A DNA stretch of 64,000 bases from Chrysophaeum taylorii (GCA_029834535.1 JAQMWT010000441.1:62001-126000), one strand, 5' to 3'; positions 1-13,250 are shown, numbered from the stretch's first letter. Numbers and translations are program-made. Notes: generated by a model not told the origin, from the letters alone.

Positions 1-1828
1 AGCCAATTTCATCGGATCCTTTTCAGGATCTTCTTCCTCGTCTTCCGGCAGTTCGGTCGTAATAAACGACATTATGAAGTGGCAGCCGGAGGCGGGAACT
101 CCTCGGTCATCAACAGGTCGGGGAAGCTCTTGGAACACCAAATAAGCGTGGTTCAAAGGTTCTCCAAACTCGTCAGTCTCGATGACATGATCTATCGGAT
201 TGTGGGAGAGACAGTCAGGGATACTCATTCCCGGTGACTTTCCCGGCTTGTAACCAAGTTCAGGGTCAAAATTGGCGAGGCGCATCGCCCAACGAGCAAG
301 CTGCCCCGACGAGTGCGTCGCCTTACATAAAAACGTCAAATTTCGGTGATCGGTCTCCAAAACAGTCCTGTGCCCTTCGATGTAGGCTCGAAAGGGCTGT
401 AGAGAAAGTATAACTGCCAGTAGCTCTAGCCGACGGGGCTCGTAATTGCGCATCTCCTTCGGCACAGCTCGGCTCCAATATTCAATCACTCGTTCTTCTC
501 GAGTCACTCTTCCTGCATCGTCCTTGACTTCGACAATCTGGAAGAGATATGCTCCAAGTCCATCCTTGGAAGCATCGGATCGGATCTGAAAAGGCAGATC
601 ATAATCGGGGTGGTAGACTCCACGGGAATCTACCAAAGCTTCAATAATCGTATCCCAAGCTTTCTGACACTCGGGCGTCCACTCGAACTTTACACCTTCG
701 AGGCATAATCGTCTCAGCGGTTCCACGATCTTCGAGTAGCCCTTCACATATCGCCGGCAGTAATTACTCATGCCGATGAAAGAGCGTATCTGGGTCTTCG
801 GGGAAGTATTCGGTAAAATACCTGGAATCGGCATCTTCTGCAGTGCTTCCAGCGTCTTCGGATTCGGCTTCAAGCCTCCTGGGGTAGAAATGTGTCCCAG
901 AAATTCTATATCATCCTTGAGAAGGTGGAACTTCGCGGTTCTACCGCTGTACCCTCTCTGTGCCAAATGACACATCACTTCGATCAAAACTTGTAAATGT
1001 CGATGAAGATCGTCGGATCCCATCATAATATCGTCAACAAACGCAACCAAGTCTCGATACATCCATTTCGAAAGGTCGCTCGCCATTTGCTTGCAGAAAA
1101 GAGCTCCGGCCGTCTTCACACCTAGAGGTAATCGCAAGAAACTATGAGCGCCAAGTGGGCTAACCATCGTGACAGCGTCTTGCGCTGCCGGATCCAGACG
1201 AAGGTTGTGGTATCCCCATCTAATATCAATGCATGTCCGTCATCGTCGCATAGCGAGAAAAGCTAGAGCATCATCTTGTCGAATGTTCGGCCAACTGTCA
1301 TTGACCAATTGATCGTTGAGCTGACGTAAGTCAACTGCAGCACGGAACGCGTTTGACGTTCCAATCTCAGCTCCTTTCTTCGGAAGCATCAACACAGGAA
1401 AGCCCCAAGGTGAGTTGGGCCGGACGAATGACTCCATCCCGGCACCACTCGCTGATCTGCTTGCGGAGACAATCGAGCTTCGCAGGCGTCAATCGGTAGG
1501 GCGTCATCTTAATCGGTCGCGGATTCGCGTCTTTGAATCGTAGAGACACAGGAGGCGAGTCCACAGGTCTCATAATCGGGTCGAAAAAGGCCCAAGAATA
1601 CTGCACACAGTGACGGAGCATCCGTTTCGCCTCGTCATCTAAGTGCGGATTGTCAGGAATTCCTAACTCCTGAACAATCCTATCAACTTCTTCCTTCGTA
1701 GGAATTTGAACTTTCATGGCTTCGTTGTCCTTGACATGCTCGGGAGTTTGCGGCAGCGGTGCACCCTCAGCATCGCGCGGCGCATCTTTCCATGGCATAT
1801 CGAACTTTTTCTCATATTTTAGTCTCAC
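1..1828 (-). mobile_element. gypsy copy A: reverse transcriptase and RNase H region (fossil)
   Basis: The minus strand encodes a Ty3-type RT: an N-terminal segment with PIKMTPYRLTPAK, then palm segments like SPWGFPVLMLPKKG. An RNase H region follows toward position 200, with the LETDHRNLTFL type motif. The corresponding plus-strand copy is at 60,648-62,345. Part of a broken element. Confidence 0.9.
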
Positions 1829-4800
1829 TTCCGGGTGGCTTTTGTTGATCCTCTCGCCTTTGACACGAACACTCGGCTCGCTCTTAATCTTCGGTTCCCG
1901 ATCTCGCTCAGGATCTGGCGGAACATCCAGATTTGGTTGTCGGGGGCAGCAAAAGAAGCATGAGACGTCCCCGGCTCATCTGTTGCAGGCGGAATCAACG
2001 GTACCTCTGGAGGTTTCCATTTAGTGCGATCTTGGAGATCATCAGTCGACACCCATCTTACGACACGTGTGCGCGTGTTTAACAGCGGAACTTGTACGTG
2101 ACGCAGGGTGGTTTCATCAATTTGCAAATAATAATCAAACGGTCGGTCTGGCGGACTTAACGCCGACGGCAAAGCTTCGCCGCTCAGGTGAAAATCCTTG
2201 ATCACAGAGTTGTGCAGATCGAGTACTAATAAGGTCATCGTGTCTGGTGGCACGACGGACGCCAATTGTTTCAACGAGGTCGTCCTGGAGAAGCCGGCCC
2301 AATCAAAATCAAGGGGCATCGTCAGCAACTCTGAAGTCATTTTCAGATTCAGAGATCTGTAATCGGAACGGTTCTGTCCTACGTGAAGCGGGACACGCGC
2401 AACTGTATAAGCTGCGTCTGTCGCGGCTCGTGATGATCCTAGATTGTTCATCTGAAGCAAATGTCGTTCGTCGGCGTAGCCAAGTGCTGCGGCGAACTGT
2501 TGCTGCATATTCTTGCAAGTCTTCGGAACTGCGCGCAAATGGAGCGGATGGCTGGAAACCAACAATCGCACGCGACAGCTCATCAAACTGGGCGTTATGT
2601 CGTAAAAATTGACTACGTACACGTAAGGGTGCAAACGCGCAACGTAAGAAATAATCGAGGCCTCCTGCTCTATCAACCACATGAAGAAACCAGCCATCTT
2701 GCATAATTTCATCGTCCAGTGGGTAGCGGTGACTCCCTTGCCAACATCTCTGGAAGTCAAGTTGCACAGAGCGGAGTGTACGCAGGGTGGCGACGCGATA
2801 CACATCGACGACGACCATTCCGCGTTGGGTAAATAAGATTCGATCAACCGTAAGGTTGTAACATAGCGACCACACAGTGTGTGCTGCACCACGGGAAGGT
2901 TCGGAAAATTCTTATGGCGGATCTGGTTGGCGGTGTCCGACGCGTCGAGTGCTAGCACGACTCGAAACGACGTCCCACACATTTCGTTGGCTCGTAGGAG
3001 ACCTAAAGTACTGCCTCCGGCTCCACTGAACAGCATCACAACCTTGCGATAAGTGATTGGAAGCCATTGAACCTTTTCGTATCGGCGGCGGATCTCCGCT
3101 TCGGTGATCTCGCGGCATTTCTTTTCATCTTCTTCTGACCTTCGAGCGAAATCGTCGCTGCCGTCGGGTCGTTTGAGGGTGGACTTGTCCGCCATAGCGG
3201 TCGTAGCGTCCTTCTGCACCGTGCTCAGCAGCATCGGCGGGGGAGATTCGTCGCATCGCGTCAAGTGACTAGCGACAGAAACGGTGAAAGAAAGGTTCCC
3301 CTTGTCGTATCCTTCTTCACATTCTTTCGTAAGTTCGTTGATCGTAGAGACGTTCAACTCATCTTCGTACCTAACGATACCGCCAATCGCAAGGACTTCG
3401 CCTTGAGTGACGACCGTCGGCACTTCTTCCGCGGCAGTAACCGCAATCCGAGCAGTGGACCGGTCGTGCTCTTCGCAAGAAGAACACATTCCTTCGACAA
3501 CTCCCAACTGCTCGTTCTCAGCAAACGTAGCGACGAAAACCTGTCCCACTTCCATAGGTTTCAACAAAATAACCGGTAGATTGTAAGTTCGACCGGGCTT
3601 GATTTGAAGCGTGCGCGCAGCGTAAGCCACTACTCCTCGCGCGTCTTCTCCTGGAGCTCGGGAGAGTTTGGTCGTAGCATGTCCCCGCGTAGCCAAGGCT
3701 ACCGTACGTTCCGGCAGCGGGCGTCGGAGATCTTTAATCGTGCTCAAACGAGCGTAAACTCGAGTCTTGACCAGGTCGAGACTCTTCCGAAAGGCATCGT
3801 GTTGATGATTGTAAATCGGTGCGGTTGTCGGATCTCGATCGTAAATAGATCGAAAGGTCACGATTGGTGCATCGATTCGTTCATCCTTGAACTTAATCTT
3901 CTTGCGCCCGTAGACGACTTGGGTTCGATAAAAACAGATTCGATCGTGGGGGTAGTCCACGACGGCTCCTAAAACTCGTATATAGCGCCCTCCCAACAGG
4001 AACAGATAGTTCGTATCGGCCACAATAGCGACAATGGGGGCGGCGATATAGTCGGCGAGGGCGATCCGAATCGCGATCCAACGAAAGATCGTCGTCGTAT
4101 TCAACCCTGATCCGTACAGCTTGCGCTTAATCGGAAGTTCGCCTTCATCGAAAATCAACTGATTTTTGGCCAGCTTTCTGACCATTTCTCGGCAAATATA
4201 AGAAACATCTGCCATTCCATCGACACCGATGGTCGTCGAGAATTTCGGTCCGTCACGATTCCTGTAGATGTGACAGGCCATAAACGTAAGAGTACCCGTA
4301 TCTAAACAACTGAGGGTAACCAAATCATCTTCGATCGTCTTGCCATCTCGCGGCGTCAACGAAGTGTGAGCACATCGGGCTCTGACTCGCTCATCTCCGG
4401 GGTTGGGCATTGATACCGCGGCTTGAGCTTTCGTATCATCTGTTGTTGGCGTCATCGACATAACGCTCGCGGCAGCCTCTTTATCTGGCGGCTTCCGCTC
4501 TTCCTCCAAGACAATCTCAGAGGGAATCAGTGCTGGTAGGGGATCCCGATCTTCGCTATTCTCGGAAGTAAAGGACCTCTCCCATAACTCATTCATTTCG
4601 TCTTTCCAAAACGCATCCGTATATTCATTCGTCGTTGGTTGATCATCACCATCATCGGCGATCGGTTCCGTGTCGGCTGCGGATTCGAGTCCGTAGCTGA
4701 GCGGTTGTTCTGGTGGCTTCTTTAGCAAGAAGTTCCGAGTTCTCGTCCACCAATCCTGCAGGTTCCACGTCGGCTCATCTTCGTCCCACTCGAGAACGCT

Positions 4801-6554
4801 GCTAATCTTCTTCTTAAATCTATCCTTTTCTTCCGGCGGCGTGTCCGTGGCTCGATCCGTAGTGGCCGAAACCGTGTCGGGGGGGTCCGCAGGAAAAGAT
4901 GGCGTCGTCCCCGACGTCAACTCTATCGTAAGATCGTCGTCTGCATCACTCGCGATGGTCATCGTCTCGTCCGTCGAATGATCGCACGAGCTATCACTGC
5001 AGAAACCCATGTCTGGCTCACAGCCAGTTCGGTCGCCAAAGGTCGTCTCTGGAAGGTCCAAAGATAAGCCGATAGCGTCGAGGGCTTCCTCGTCAAAAAC
5101 AAACGGTGCGTCGTCAGTGGACGACTCGTCAAATAACGTTATCGCGGACACTGGTTCACAAGGTGTAGCTTCTTCTTCTTCCAAGTCTGAATCGCCTTCC
5201 CAGTATCGTGGAGCTTCGAGGTCATCGCTCGAATCTTCGAGTTCATCGCTCGACATCTCCTCATAAATCTGTGCCAAAGACCGACGATTGGTCAGCACGT
5301 CGTTGGGTGGCTCGTCCATCGGGGGGCGAGCAAGATCTTCGAATGCGGCCGCGGCAAGGGCGTCGGCTGCGTCGTCGGTGCGGGTGTCCGTGTTCGGGTA
5401 CACCATCACTCCTAATAGTAACTGCTGACCGCAAGGGGTCGTAAACGAGAATGTTGCAGATGAATGTCCCGAGTCTTCCCGGTAACGACCGTCGTCCGAA
5501 TTTCGATCGCGAGATCTTCGTTGCCGGCGGCGGCGTGAATGTCTGCTAGAACTCCGGCTGTCTTTCCGCCGGCGCCGCTGGCGCGAGCTACTACGGCTCT
5601 TGTCGCGGCGTCGGGGGCTCCGGCTATCTCGACGGCTCGATCGTGTCGAAGACGATCGGCCGTGTCCATCTTTCAATTGCTTCACGGAATCCATAACCGT
5701 GGTCAGCTGCGTGCCCATATCATTGAGTCTGCACTGAATATCGTGAGCAGCGCTCGAACCGAGGGTGGCATTAGAACTGCCGTCGTCACGCGAATGATTA
5801 TCTCTCCTTTGTCGGCTCTCCCATCGTCCTCGCGAGATGGGCTTTTCGCCGTTCTCGATGTATTTGCACATCGCCACGTAATAGTCATCAGGCTCGCGGT
5901 TGCAAATAACCCGGTTCCCGTGTTCATCTTTGTCGTGGGTCGTTAAGAAAAACCCACAATCCTTGCATGTCCTCTCGAACCACTTTTTCGGATTCTCTTC
6001 GAAGCGTAATGCTTCATATTTCGTTGCTTTATCTTTTGTTCCCGAGGCGAGCGCCCGTCCTCCGCGTCCAAATGGTGGCTTCTGCGGCTTCCCGCCCGAT
6101 GGGTTCGTTGAATTTCGGCTGTTCTTCTCCGCCATGGCTGTCGCGAAATCGTTCTCGAGCCGTGTAATCAATGACAACGTAGACGTAAGCGTCTTATACG
6201 TCGTCGGGTGTCCGCTGCGCATCGTTCGCACGCGGGATTTCAATTCGCTGGACTCCAGTCCGCGTATCAAGTAAGAAATGATCTCCACATCGTTGAGATC
6301 TCGGTTGGCCACAGAACAGTACGCCATGGCCTCTTGCTGAAATTTGATGCAATACTTATGCACGTGGCGTTCCCCAGAGCGTTTCGGAAAGGTCGCTTGG
6401 GTCGTGCATTGCAACTTTCGTAGCGATTCCTCTGCCGTCACCGGCAGTGGGCAACTCTCTCGGAAATATTTCAAAATCTTGAGGCAATATTTCTCATTCA
6501 ATCGTCGTAACCGTCGTACCACGGAACCGCACTCCTCATCGTCGATATCCCGAC
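1825..6554 (-). mobile_element. gypsy copy A: gag remainder, protease-like and DNA C5-methyltransferase-like polyprotein region (fossil)
   Basis: This is a long open stretch of about 1,590 codons. Going 5' to 3' on the minus strand it holds a gag segment (about 6,550-5,900), an Arg/Ser-rich stretch (about 5,650-5,450), an acidic linker (about 5,330-4,500), and a retropepsin-like segment containing TIGVDGMADVSYI near 4,220. A region of about 2,150-3,070 follows that reads like a DNA cytosine-5 methyltransferase. Its motifs are motif I LFSGAGGSTLGL near 3,045-3,005, a motif IV-like SPPC near 2,782-2,793, a motif VIII-like CRVRLLV near 2,560, and a motif X-like VVPPDT near 2,250. Gag-pol with an inserted methyltransferase is not standard for Ty3, but the second copy in this window has the same order. 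Confidence 0.85.
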
Positions 6555-6958
6555 TCCAGAGAGCCACACTATTATGTGTAAGACACTGGAAAATTTTCAC
6601 ACCTATCTCTACACGAGGGGTTTCTCTCCGTAATACGGCTTTCCCTCGTTCCTCCTTTTTTTCCCTTACCCTTCCGCAATTAATTATTCATGACTATGAA
6701 GAACCCAGTCTGAAGCTCTTTTCCAACATGGAGTAGGCCTCCAGGTGCGTACCGTCAGGTACGGGGTTTTCTGTTTAATTAACAGAGGCTTCGTTCCTCG
6801 TTGTCAGTGTAAACGCTTCAATGGGACCTAATGTCCTTAAGGAGTTAGGGCCTAAATCCCTACCTTGCGTAGTAGCATGTGACAAGCGGAATGGTCTGTA
6901 CACGCCTAAGACTGCACACAGTCTCTACCATGTACCCGGAGAGGGTCAAATCTCTCCA
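6555..6958 (+). repeat. copia 1 5' LTR
   Basis: This 404-bp LTR matches 18,392-18,789 over its whole length. It begins TCCAGAGAGC, immediately after target duplication CCGAC, and ends AATCTCTCCA, immediately before the primer binding site. Confidence 0.93.
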
Positions 6959-6972
6959 GGTTATGGGCCCAG
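6959..6972 (+). promoter_or_regulatory. copia 1 primer binding site (initiator tRNA-Met anticodon type)
   Basis: GGTTATGGGCCCAG directly follows the 5' LTR. It is complementary to the anticodon stem-loop of initiator tRNA-Met, not to the tRNA 3' end. Drosophila copia is known to use the same internal site with a half-tRNA primer. Confidence 0.85.
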
Positions 6973-7368
6973 ATGCGTAGGTGTGTCAGCCCAACTGTGT
7001 TGTACGTCTAAATCGAATGATCAATTTACGCCTGATTACGAGTACAATGCGACAATGTGTTTGGCGGTGGTCTACTGTACATATTTGTTGTGTGACGGTA
7101 TGTGCCCACCAGTTAAATTGGTTTGTGACCGAGTTGGGTCGGTCACTGGTCACATGCACTCGCATAACCAATAAAATTAAAATTTTTCCTATACAAGCCG
7201 CGGAAACTTGTACGGGTTTTTACTTCCATTCCCCAACAAAAGACTGACTGCTCGAGAACTAATCCACTCTTCAGTCTCAAGTCACCCTGTTTTAAATAGC
7301 ATGTTGATTTGTTTGGTCTTGTCAATAAGCCCACGTTTAAAATAGCGTACTGTACATAGAACCCGCAC

Positions 7369-9275
7369 TTGAGAAGCCCTTCATTCTTATGTGTCGAATC
7401 TGTCTATCAATCCTCTAGCCTATCCCTTAATAGGTCACAATCATGTCAAAACGAAAAAACAATATCTACCACGGATATCTACAAACAAGCACAAATCCTC
7501 GTTGATAAAATTAACGCAGGATTGCGTTTCCAAGATAATTCAACCAAGGTGAGCTTGCAAATTGAAGCGCTTCGCAGGCATATGACAAGTCCATATGTGG
7601 ACGCGTTATTCTGCTTCGATTCATATGAAGCTTACACCCGGAATGCTCCGGAATATAATCAACTTCTTGAACAAGAAGTTGATATCATCTTCGCTCAATG
7701 GAAAGCTGAACAAAGTAATGATTTAAACTTACCTGATGAAGATGCCCTGCCCGAACATTTAAAGACTTGGCACGTCAACTCTTCCCATCAACTAACAGTT
7801 GATGCCCGTAATAATCTTGAACGACTTTACTACCAAGAGTCGTACAATCTCGTCCGTCCTGAATTAAATGAGGATGTTAAACATGTCCACACTTTATTAG
7901 ATACCCGATTTCCTAAATCAATTGTATATGATTCATCTTTAACTAACATATCCTTTACAGGTCTCTCTAATGCCAATTGGATCAAACACTGCGAAACTTA
8001 TGCTGGTTTCTTGTAAACATTCTTTAACCTTGAGTCCCAGGAAAAGCCCGCTCTCGCTATGTGGCCTCAACTAAAGAAAATTTATGCAATTACTGCACAT
8101 CCCAATAAATTACGTGCTGTAACGCTTTTAGCCTATCATTACTATGAGACAGTGTCTTGTACAGATGTAACTGAGCTTAAATCTCAGTTTAATCGAATGT
8201 CTCTAAATGTTAATTGGTATGCCCATGTATTTGTCGAACAACTCCTTGCCTTTCAATCTCAGGCAAAGCAATTAAATACTGATGAAGCATCAATCCAATT
8301 TAATAACTCCATAGTCACTCTTAAAGCTCACGAGGAGATCTACCGTCTATATGCTAATCCCTCGGATCACGAGCGCTATTCTCAATCTTTATTGGAATGG
8401 TGTAAACTCTACGAGACACGCTCTAGTAACAACTCGAATCACGATCCCGAATTGTTAAAGCTAGTTGATCCTAACGACGTTCGTCCACTATTGGAATTCT
8501 TGTTAAAGATATATAATGAGACAAAGTTTTCTTCTAACCGACGCTTGGATAAACCCGCTTCCTGGATCCTTTACATCCCTGGTACTACCGCTACCAAGCC
8601 ACCTAAAGTATTATTGATGGATACTATTAATCAATCCCACGACCCTCTAAACAATGTTTACTCGATGTTAGCTACTGAACCTTTATAGTCTGGCTTCAAC
8701 GCTCGTAAGCTTCGTAATGCAAAAGACAAAGCATCGACAATTTTACCTCGTGACACATCGTACTATCGTCCACCCTCAAATTATAACACCAAAGGTACCG
8801 GCTTCGATCGTCCTGTCTACTCATCTTCCTCTAACCGCAATGCACGCTCTAATATGTCTCTTATGGGCCGGGCTACTTATCAAGTTGATCGTCTTCGCCA
8901 CCTGTTTGGTAAATTACAGGAAGCGAATCCCAGTCCTTCCACTGACTCTAAAATGGTACAGGAGGAAATGAAAAGCTTATTGAGTACTCTCTGGACAACC
9001 GCTTCTCAAGCTTCGACACAGTCCTTAGATCCTGATGAATTTATCTCTACTTATCTCGAGTTGATACTATGTCCAATACCATATCGAACCTCTTGGAAGC
9101 CGATAAGGAATCTCTTGTTTCAGAAGAAAAGTATCAAACTGAAACATCTGCTCCTGAAGCGTCCCCCAGTGATGCGGAGCAGAGGGGGACTGCTGATACA
9201 GAGAAAATGTTCCACACGTTCCTGTCCATTAAAGATGATGAAATCGATAACATCCCTCAGCCGCTATTGCAGCAC
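7369..9275 (+). mobile_element. copia 1: gag-like region (fossil)
   Basis: Open stretches encode a helical, retrotransposon gag-like protein (for example 7,369-8,016 and 8,059-8,688) upstream of the protease motif. No zinc knuckle was recognised. Assignment is by position between the primer binding site and the protease. Confidence 0.6.
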
Positions 9276-10175
9276 ATAAATGCTAAAGATCAGAATGCTA
9301 TCGTTCGTCGTCAAGCTCGGGAAACTTCCTCGCACTCTGAGCTCCCCAATAATCTACCCAACGAAGATAATGAAGATGGCACAGATCCCCCTGTGTTGCT
9401 ACCAAAATTAAATACTGGTTTTACACTCGTCGTTGTGCCTTCCGAACAAACGCAAAGTTTCATGACACAGTGCGTGTTTGGTCAAAGCTCAACACATGCC
9501 TGTTATGCAACAATGCTTAAACTGTACAACGAGTACAATTTGCCGCTAATGACTACGCCAGGATATGCTGACACATGTGCTTCTCAACATGTAATTAACT
9601 TTAAACGTTATGCTGATCCTATCCACATCGTAAAGCTACCCGAGTTTTTATCACCTGCTATCCAGACTGCTACGGATACGCAGAGAATCACACATGCTAT
9701 GATTATAAGGACCGTCATTCCCGCTCTGCCAAAGCATCCAAATGTGGGATATGTAAAGCTAGACGTTGCGCTTTTTCTACCCAAGCAAAACGACCATAAC
9801 GATCCCGATCTGCACATCATCAGTATGACTCAATGGGGAGAAGATAAACTTGGTATACATCTTTATGGAGTTGAATTTAAAGGACAATCATCTATCCAGA
9901 GTAAAATTGATGATAATGTCAAGATTACTTTGTTTAGACTCAGTAACCTGTTGCCAACTCTACCAATTTACTCGCTACAACAAGCAAAAGCGCGTAAAAT
10001 GGAACTTCGCTCACTACAGTTCAGACTATGTGCTTTTAATGAACAACGCGAAATGCTCAAACTATATTCCACCCTCATGGAACGAGTAATTTACGTCCCA
10101 TGGCTTAAAACCATCCTGGAGTCAATGCATTCGCAGCTGCCTTACATACGCAAGCATTTCCCACCTCCTGTATGA
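9069..10175 (+). mobile_element. copia 1: protease-containing region (fossil)
   Basis: The reading stretch contains GYADTCASQHVI near 9,560-9,600, which matches the copia-type aspartic protease signature (D-T/S-G/C-A-S followed by H). It lies between gag and the methyltransferase-like region. Confidence 0.65.
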
Positions 10176-10960
10176 CGCAAGGTTACAACACGTTTGCTCC
10201 CACAGTAACTTCATCTCCTAGCCCACGAATACCTACAGTAACTTTACTTTGCTCTGGGATGTCCACTCCTGCATTCTTGGCTAGCGCTTCTAATGACTTG
10301 CAAATCAACATCAACGTTAAAGTTCTTGTTGAGAGCGACGACAATATCACGCACATGCTACGAAGACGTTTTGGTAATTCCATCGAAGTTTTCCCATCCT
10401 TACCTAAGTTTTTGACATATCTCCATCGAGCATCGGACGTTGAACGTGCACGATATTACACTGACATAGTGGAATTGACATCACCATGCACAAATCGCAA
10501 CATAATCAATGGGAGATCCATTTCCACCTTCGAGCGTGATATGGATGATTCCTTGTTCCCAAGTGCTCTAAGTGTACTTGAGCTTTTAAAGCCGCTTGTT
10601 CTCTTCATGGAAATGACTCCACCACACTCCGCATCATACGAAGATCATATACGAGTTGCCAATCTCATCTTCTCAACGATGCACTATACGGTGGACATAT
10701 GTGATGTGACCGATTTCCATGCTATTTACGTGGAGATTATCAAGCCAAAGAAAGATGGATCCTCGTCGCACGCAAATATAACACCGCCCCTCTTGATCTG
10801 CTTTCATGGCCTAATAAACTAGTCACTTCCTTTCTGGATATTGCAGACCACGCTAACTCCATCAGTCGCAAGTTAATAGTCGACGAACCTTGGACGCAGG
10901 TCTTTCCTGACATACCATTTGTGTCCACACCTAAAACCTACAATATTTTCAGTCGTACAG
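10172..10960 (+). mobile_element. copia 1: DNA cytosine-5 methyltransferase-like region (fossil)
   Basis: The motifs of a C5 methyltransferase appear in order: motif I-like TLLCSGMSTPAFLAS (about 10,241-10,285), an acidic motif II segment, motif IV-like TSPCTN (about 10,477-10,494), motif VI-like LFMEMTPP (about 10,600-10,623), and a motif VIII-like segment with RWILVAR near 10,755-10,780. A separate homologous piece lies at 55,304-55,531 on the minus strand. It is inserted between protease and integrase. The methyltransferase here is only distantly like that of the gypsy copies, which suggests a separate acquisition (inference). Confidence 0.75.
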
Positions 10961-12399
10961 GATCCGTGCGCTTAACTGTGACTGAGCTTGAAACCTTAAC
11001 TATGCTGTTCCTTCGTCTGCACTCTAATAAAACAGTCGAACATCCCAGTCAAGATGAAATGGAGGGCATTTCTAACTCTCGCCTAGGATTCTTGACTAAT
11101 TCAAGAAAACCACTTGCTTGCATGAGATCCCCTATTGAACTCAAAGCCTTCGTGCTCCTCTGTAATATTATGGGACGATTATTCCCTAAATCCATCACGT
11201 TACCTGTGTCCTTTCGTATTACAACTATCGAACCTAACCAACCATCTCACAGGTTATTCTTAAATTAATCCTCTACTTCATCCATCATTTACATCACTGG
11301 TGGAAGACATACAGGCGGAGACATAACAGTTTCCAACTCTTCCTCTAAATACCAGACACACGTAAATGCTTTTGGCGAAACCTACGCTCTTTTAACACAC
11401 GATGCCGGAATCGATAAGACTGCTTCTCTCGAACCTGTCACCGGTTTTCTTTGGCTTTGCCAAGCATACCATCATAATGAAAATCAAGACACGCGTCGTC
11501 TAGTACAAGCACTGGTTTCATATACCTCTCCTGTATTTCACGATTCTTTTGTCTTCTACCCTCAGGAAAATCGTCTTGAATTTATCGACAAAATATTTGC
11601 TTTAAGTGACATGCACTTGTCCCAAAGCAGATATTTGGGCTTTATAACATCAAGCGATAGGAAAATGGGTGCCAAAGTTCACTCTATATATACTCCAACT
11701 CCTACCATTCGTGGATTTGCTAATATGCCCGTGTACGATCCACGACTCGATCGCATCCGACACTACTCAACTCGCGAATTGGCACGCGCCAATAACTTCA
11801 CAGCGTACCAAATCAATTTTCTTTTGTCTTTGTCCTCGGACCTATGCTGTGATATCATCGCAAATGCTATTCCAGCTGGAACATATCATACAAATTTAAA
11901 TTTTAAATTTATAAACATTTGTGTCAGCTTGTCTATGACTTGCGTATATTAACGCTATCACCATCGTTTGACCCTGATCACGCTCCTCTAACCAAAAACT
12001 ATAGGTCAACCTTCTTCACAAATATATTCCCAACAGATACATCTTTAACATTACACCAGAGTTCCATTACTATGTTCTACATCTCCAATAAAAAACTCTT
12101 ATGTTGTGATACTATCACTTCTAACCACGAACTTACTTCTTTTCATACTGATTCAGTAGCTCATGCTTTCCTCTCTAACATCTTATCCGCAGATATATCA
12201 TCTCCTACTAAAGAAAAACAAATACCCCTTATAACGCCAAGACAGCTCCATGAGAAGCATGCACCCTTCGATAAGAAAGTCCATGCCAGGGATCCATCCA
12301 GGGACACCCTTGCATTTCGAGATGCGCAACAGCGAGGTACCAATTTTCACAACATTCACCATTCCAGTGATTCTCAAGCCATAAAAGCTGTTCAGGTTA

Positions 12400-13250
12400 T
12401 TGCCAGTCCTGGACACCACCCATCTGACGTACCCTACCGTAAGTTCTGTGTGGATTGTACGATTCATAAAAAACGCTTTCCTCATCCACACCACCTTATC
12501 AAGCAACCATCATTCGAAAAAATTTTCAACCTGGTGAAGCTTGGGCATGTGACGGTGGTTGTCTCTGTGCTCTCGGAATGGGGATCCTTTCGACATATCA
12601 TTGTTTTCAAGTGTCTCATTTCTAAATTTCTGTTAGTGTACTTTTGTCGTAGCACTAACTCCAGCGAATTTTGTAACGCCCTTGAGTTTGTCCGCAATTT
12701 TGCTCTACTTATGTTCATGTACAACTAAAACAAATCTATTGTGATTCCTTTAAACCCTATTTATCTCAGCATGTTACAACCCCCTTCCGTGTGGAACATG
12801 GTATTAATATGTCCGCGTTTCCCCCTTACTTACATGTCTTTAATCATGAAGTCGAAGCCGCTGTTGGTCACATAGCCACTGCCGCGTCTACACGACTCCG
12901 GCATATGCTTAATGTATCCTATAAAGGTCACCCCCTAACAGATCCGGCACCACACTACCCGTGGGCTGTTATACATGCTATCCAATCATATAATCTCCTC
13001 CCTAACGTTTCCCTCGAACGTATTTACAATAAAGTCCTAAGCCCCCAACAAGTTTTGTTAGACCAATGTAATGTTCCCCAACAGGACTACCTCAAACCTT
13101 TTGGTTCTGTTTGTTATCTGCATTTGGAACCTAACGAATTTCATAAATATGAACCCCGATGCCGTCCCTACATCTACTTATGTGGTGCTAACGTTATAAA
13201 CCCTTTAATAACACCCCATGTTAATCATTTAGCCGATGTTGTCCTTAATC
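12400..13250 (+). mobile_element. copia 1: integrase region (fossil)
   Basis: There is a zinc-binding N-terminal segment with the paired cysteines FCVDC near 12,445. Core and C-terminal segments typical of copia integrase follow, such as HEVEAAVGHI near 12,850 and FGSVCYLH near 13,100. Confidence 0.8.

Larger units (their letters stand above)
1..6554 (-). mobile_element. Ty3/gypsy retrotransposon copy A, left part (gag C-part to RNase H), fossil
   Basis: Minus-strand Ty3/gypsy element that runs off the left edge of the window. Read on the minus strand from 6,554 it gives gag remainder, an acidic/serine-rich linker, a protease-like region, a cytosine methyltransferase-like region, then reverse transcriptase and RNase H. 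Its integrase lies outside the window. The rest of its gag and its 5' end lie at 18,790-20,523, because a copia element is inserted at 6,555. Protein similarity to the plus-strand copy at 57,552-64,000 is high by eye across protease, methyltransferase and RT. It looks broken, with a few breaks besides the insertion. Family assignment rests on RT/RNase H sequence and domain order. Confidence 0.9.

Noticed and set aside
770-6736. Plus-strand ORFs opposite gypsy copy A
   Set aside because: They are shadows of the minus-strand polyprotein, with no recognisable content.
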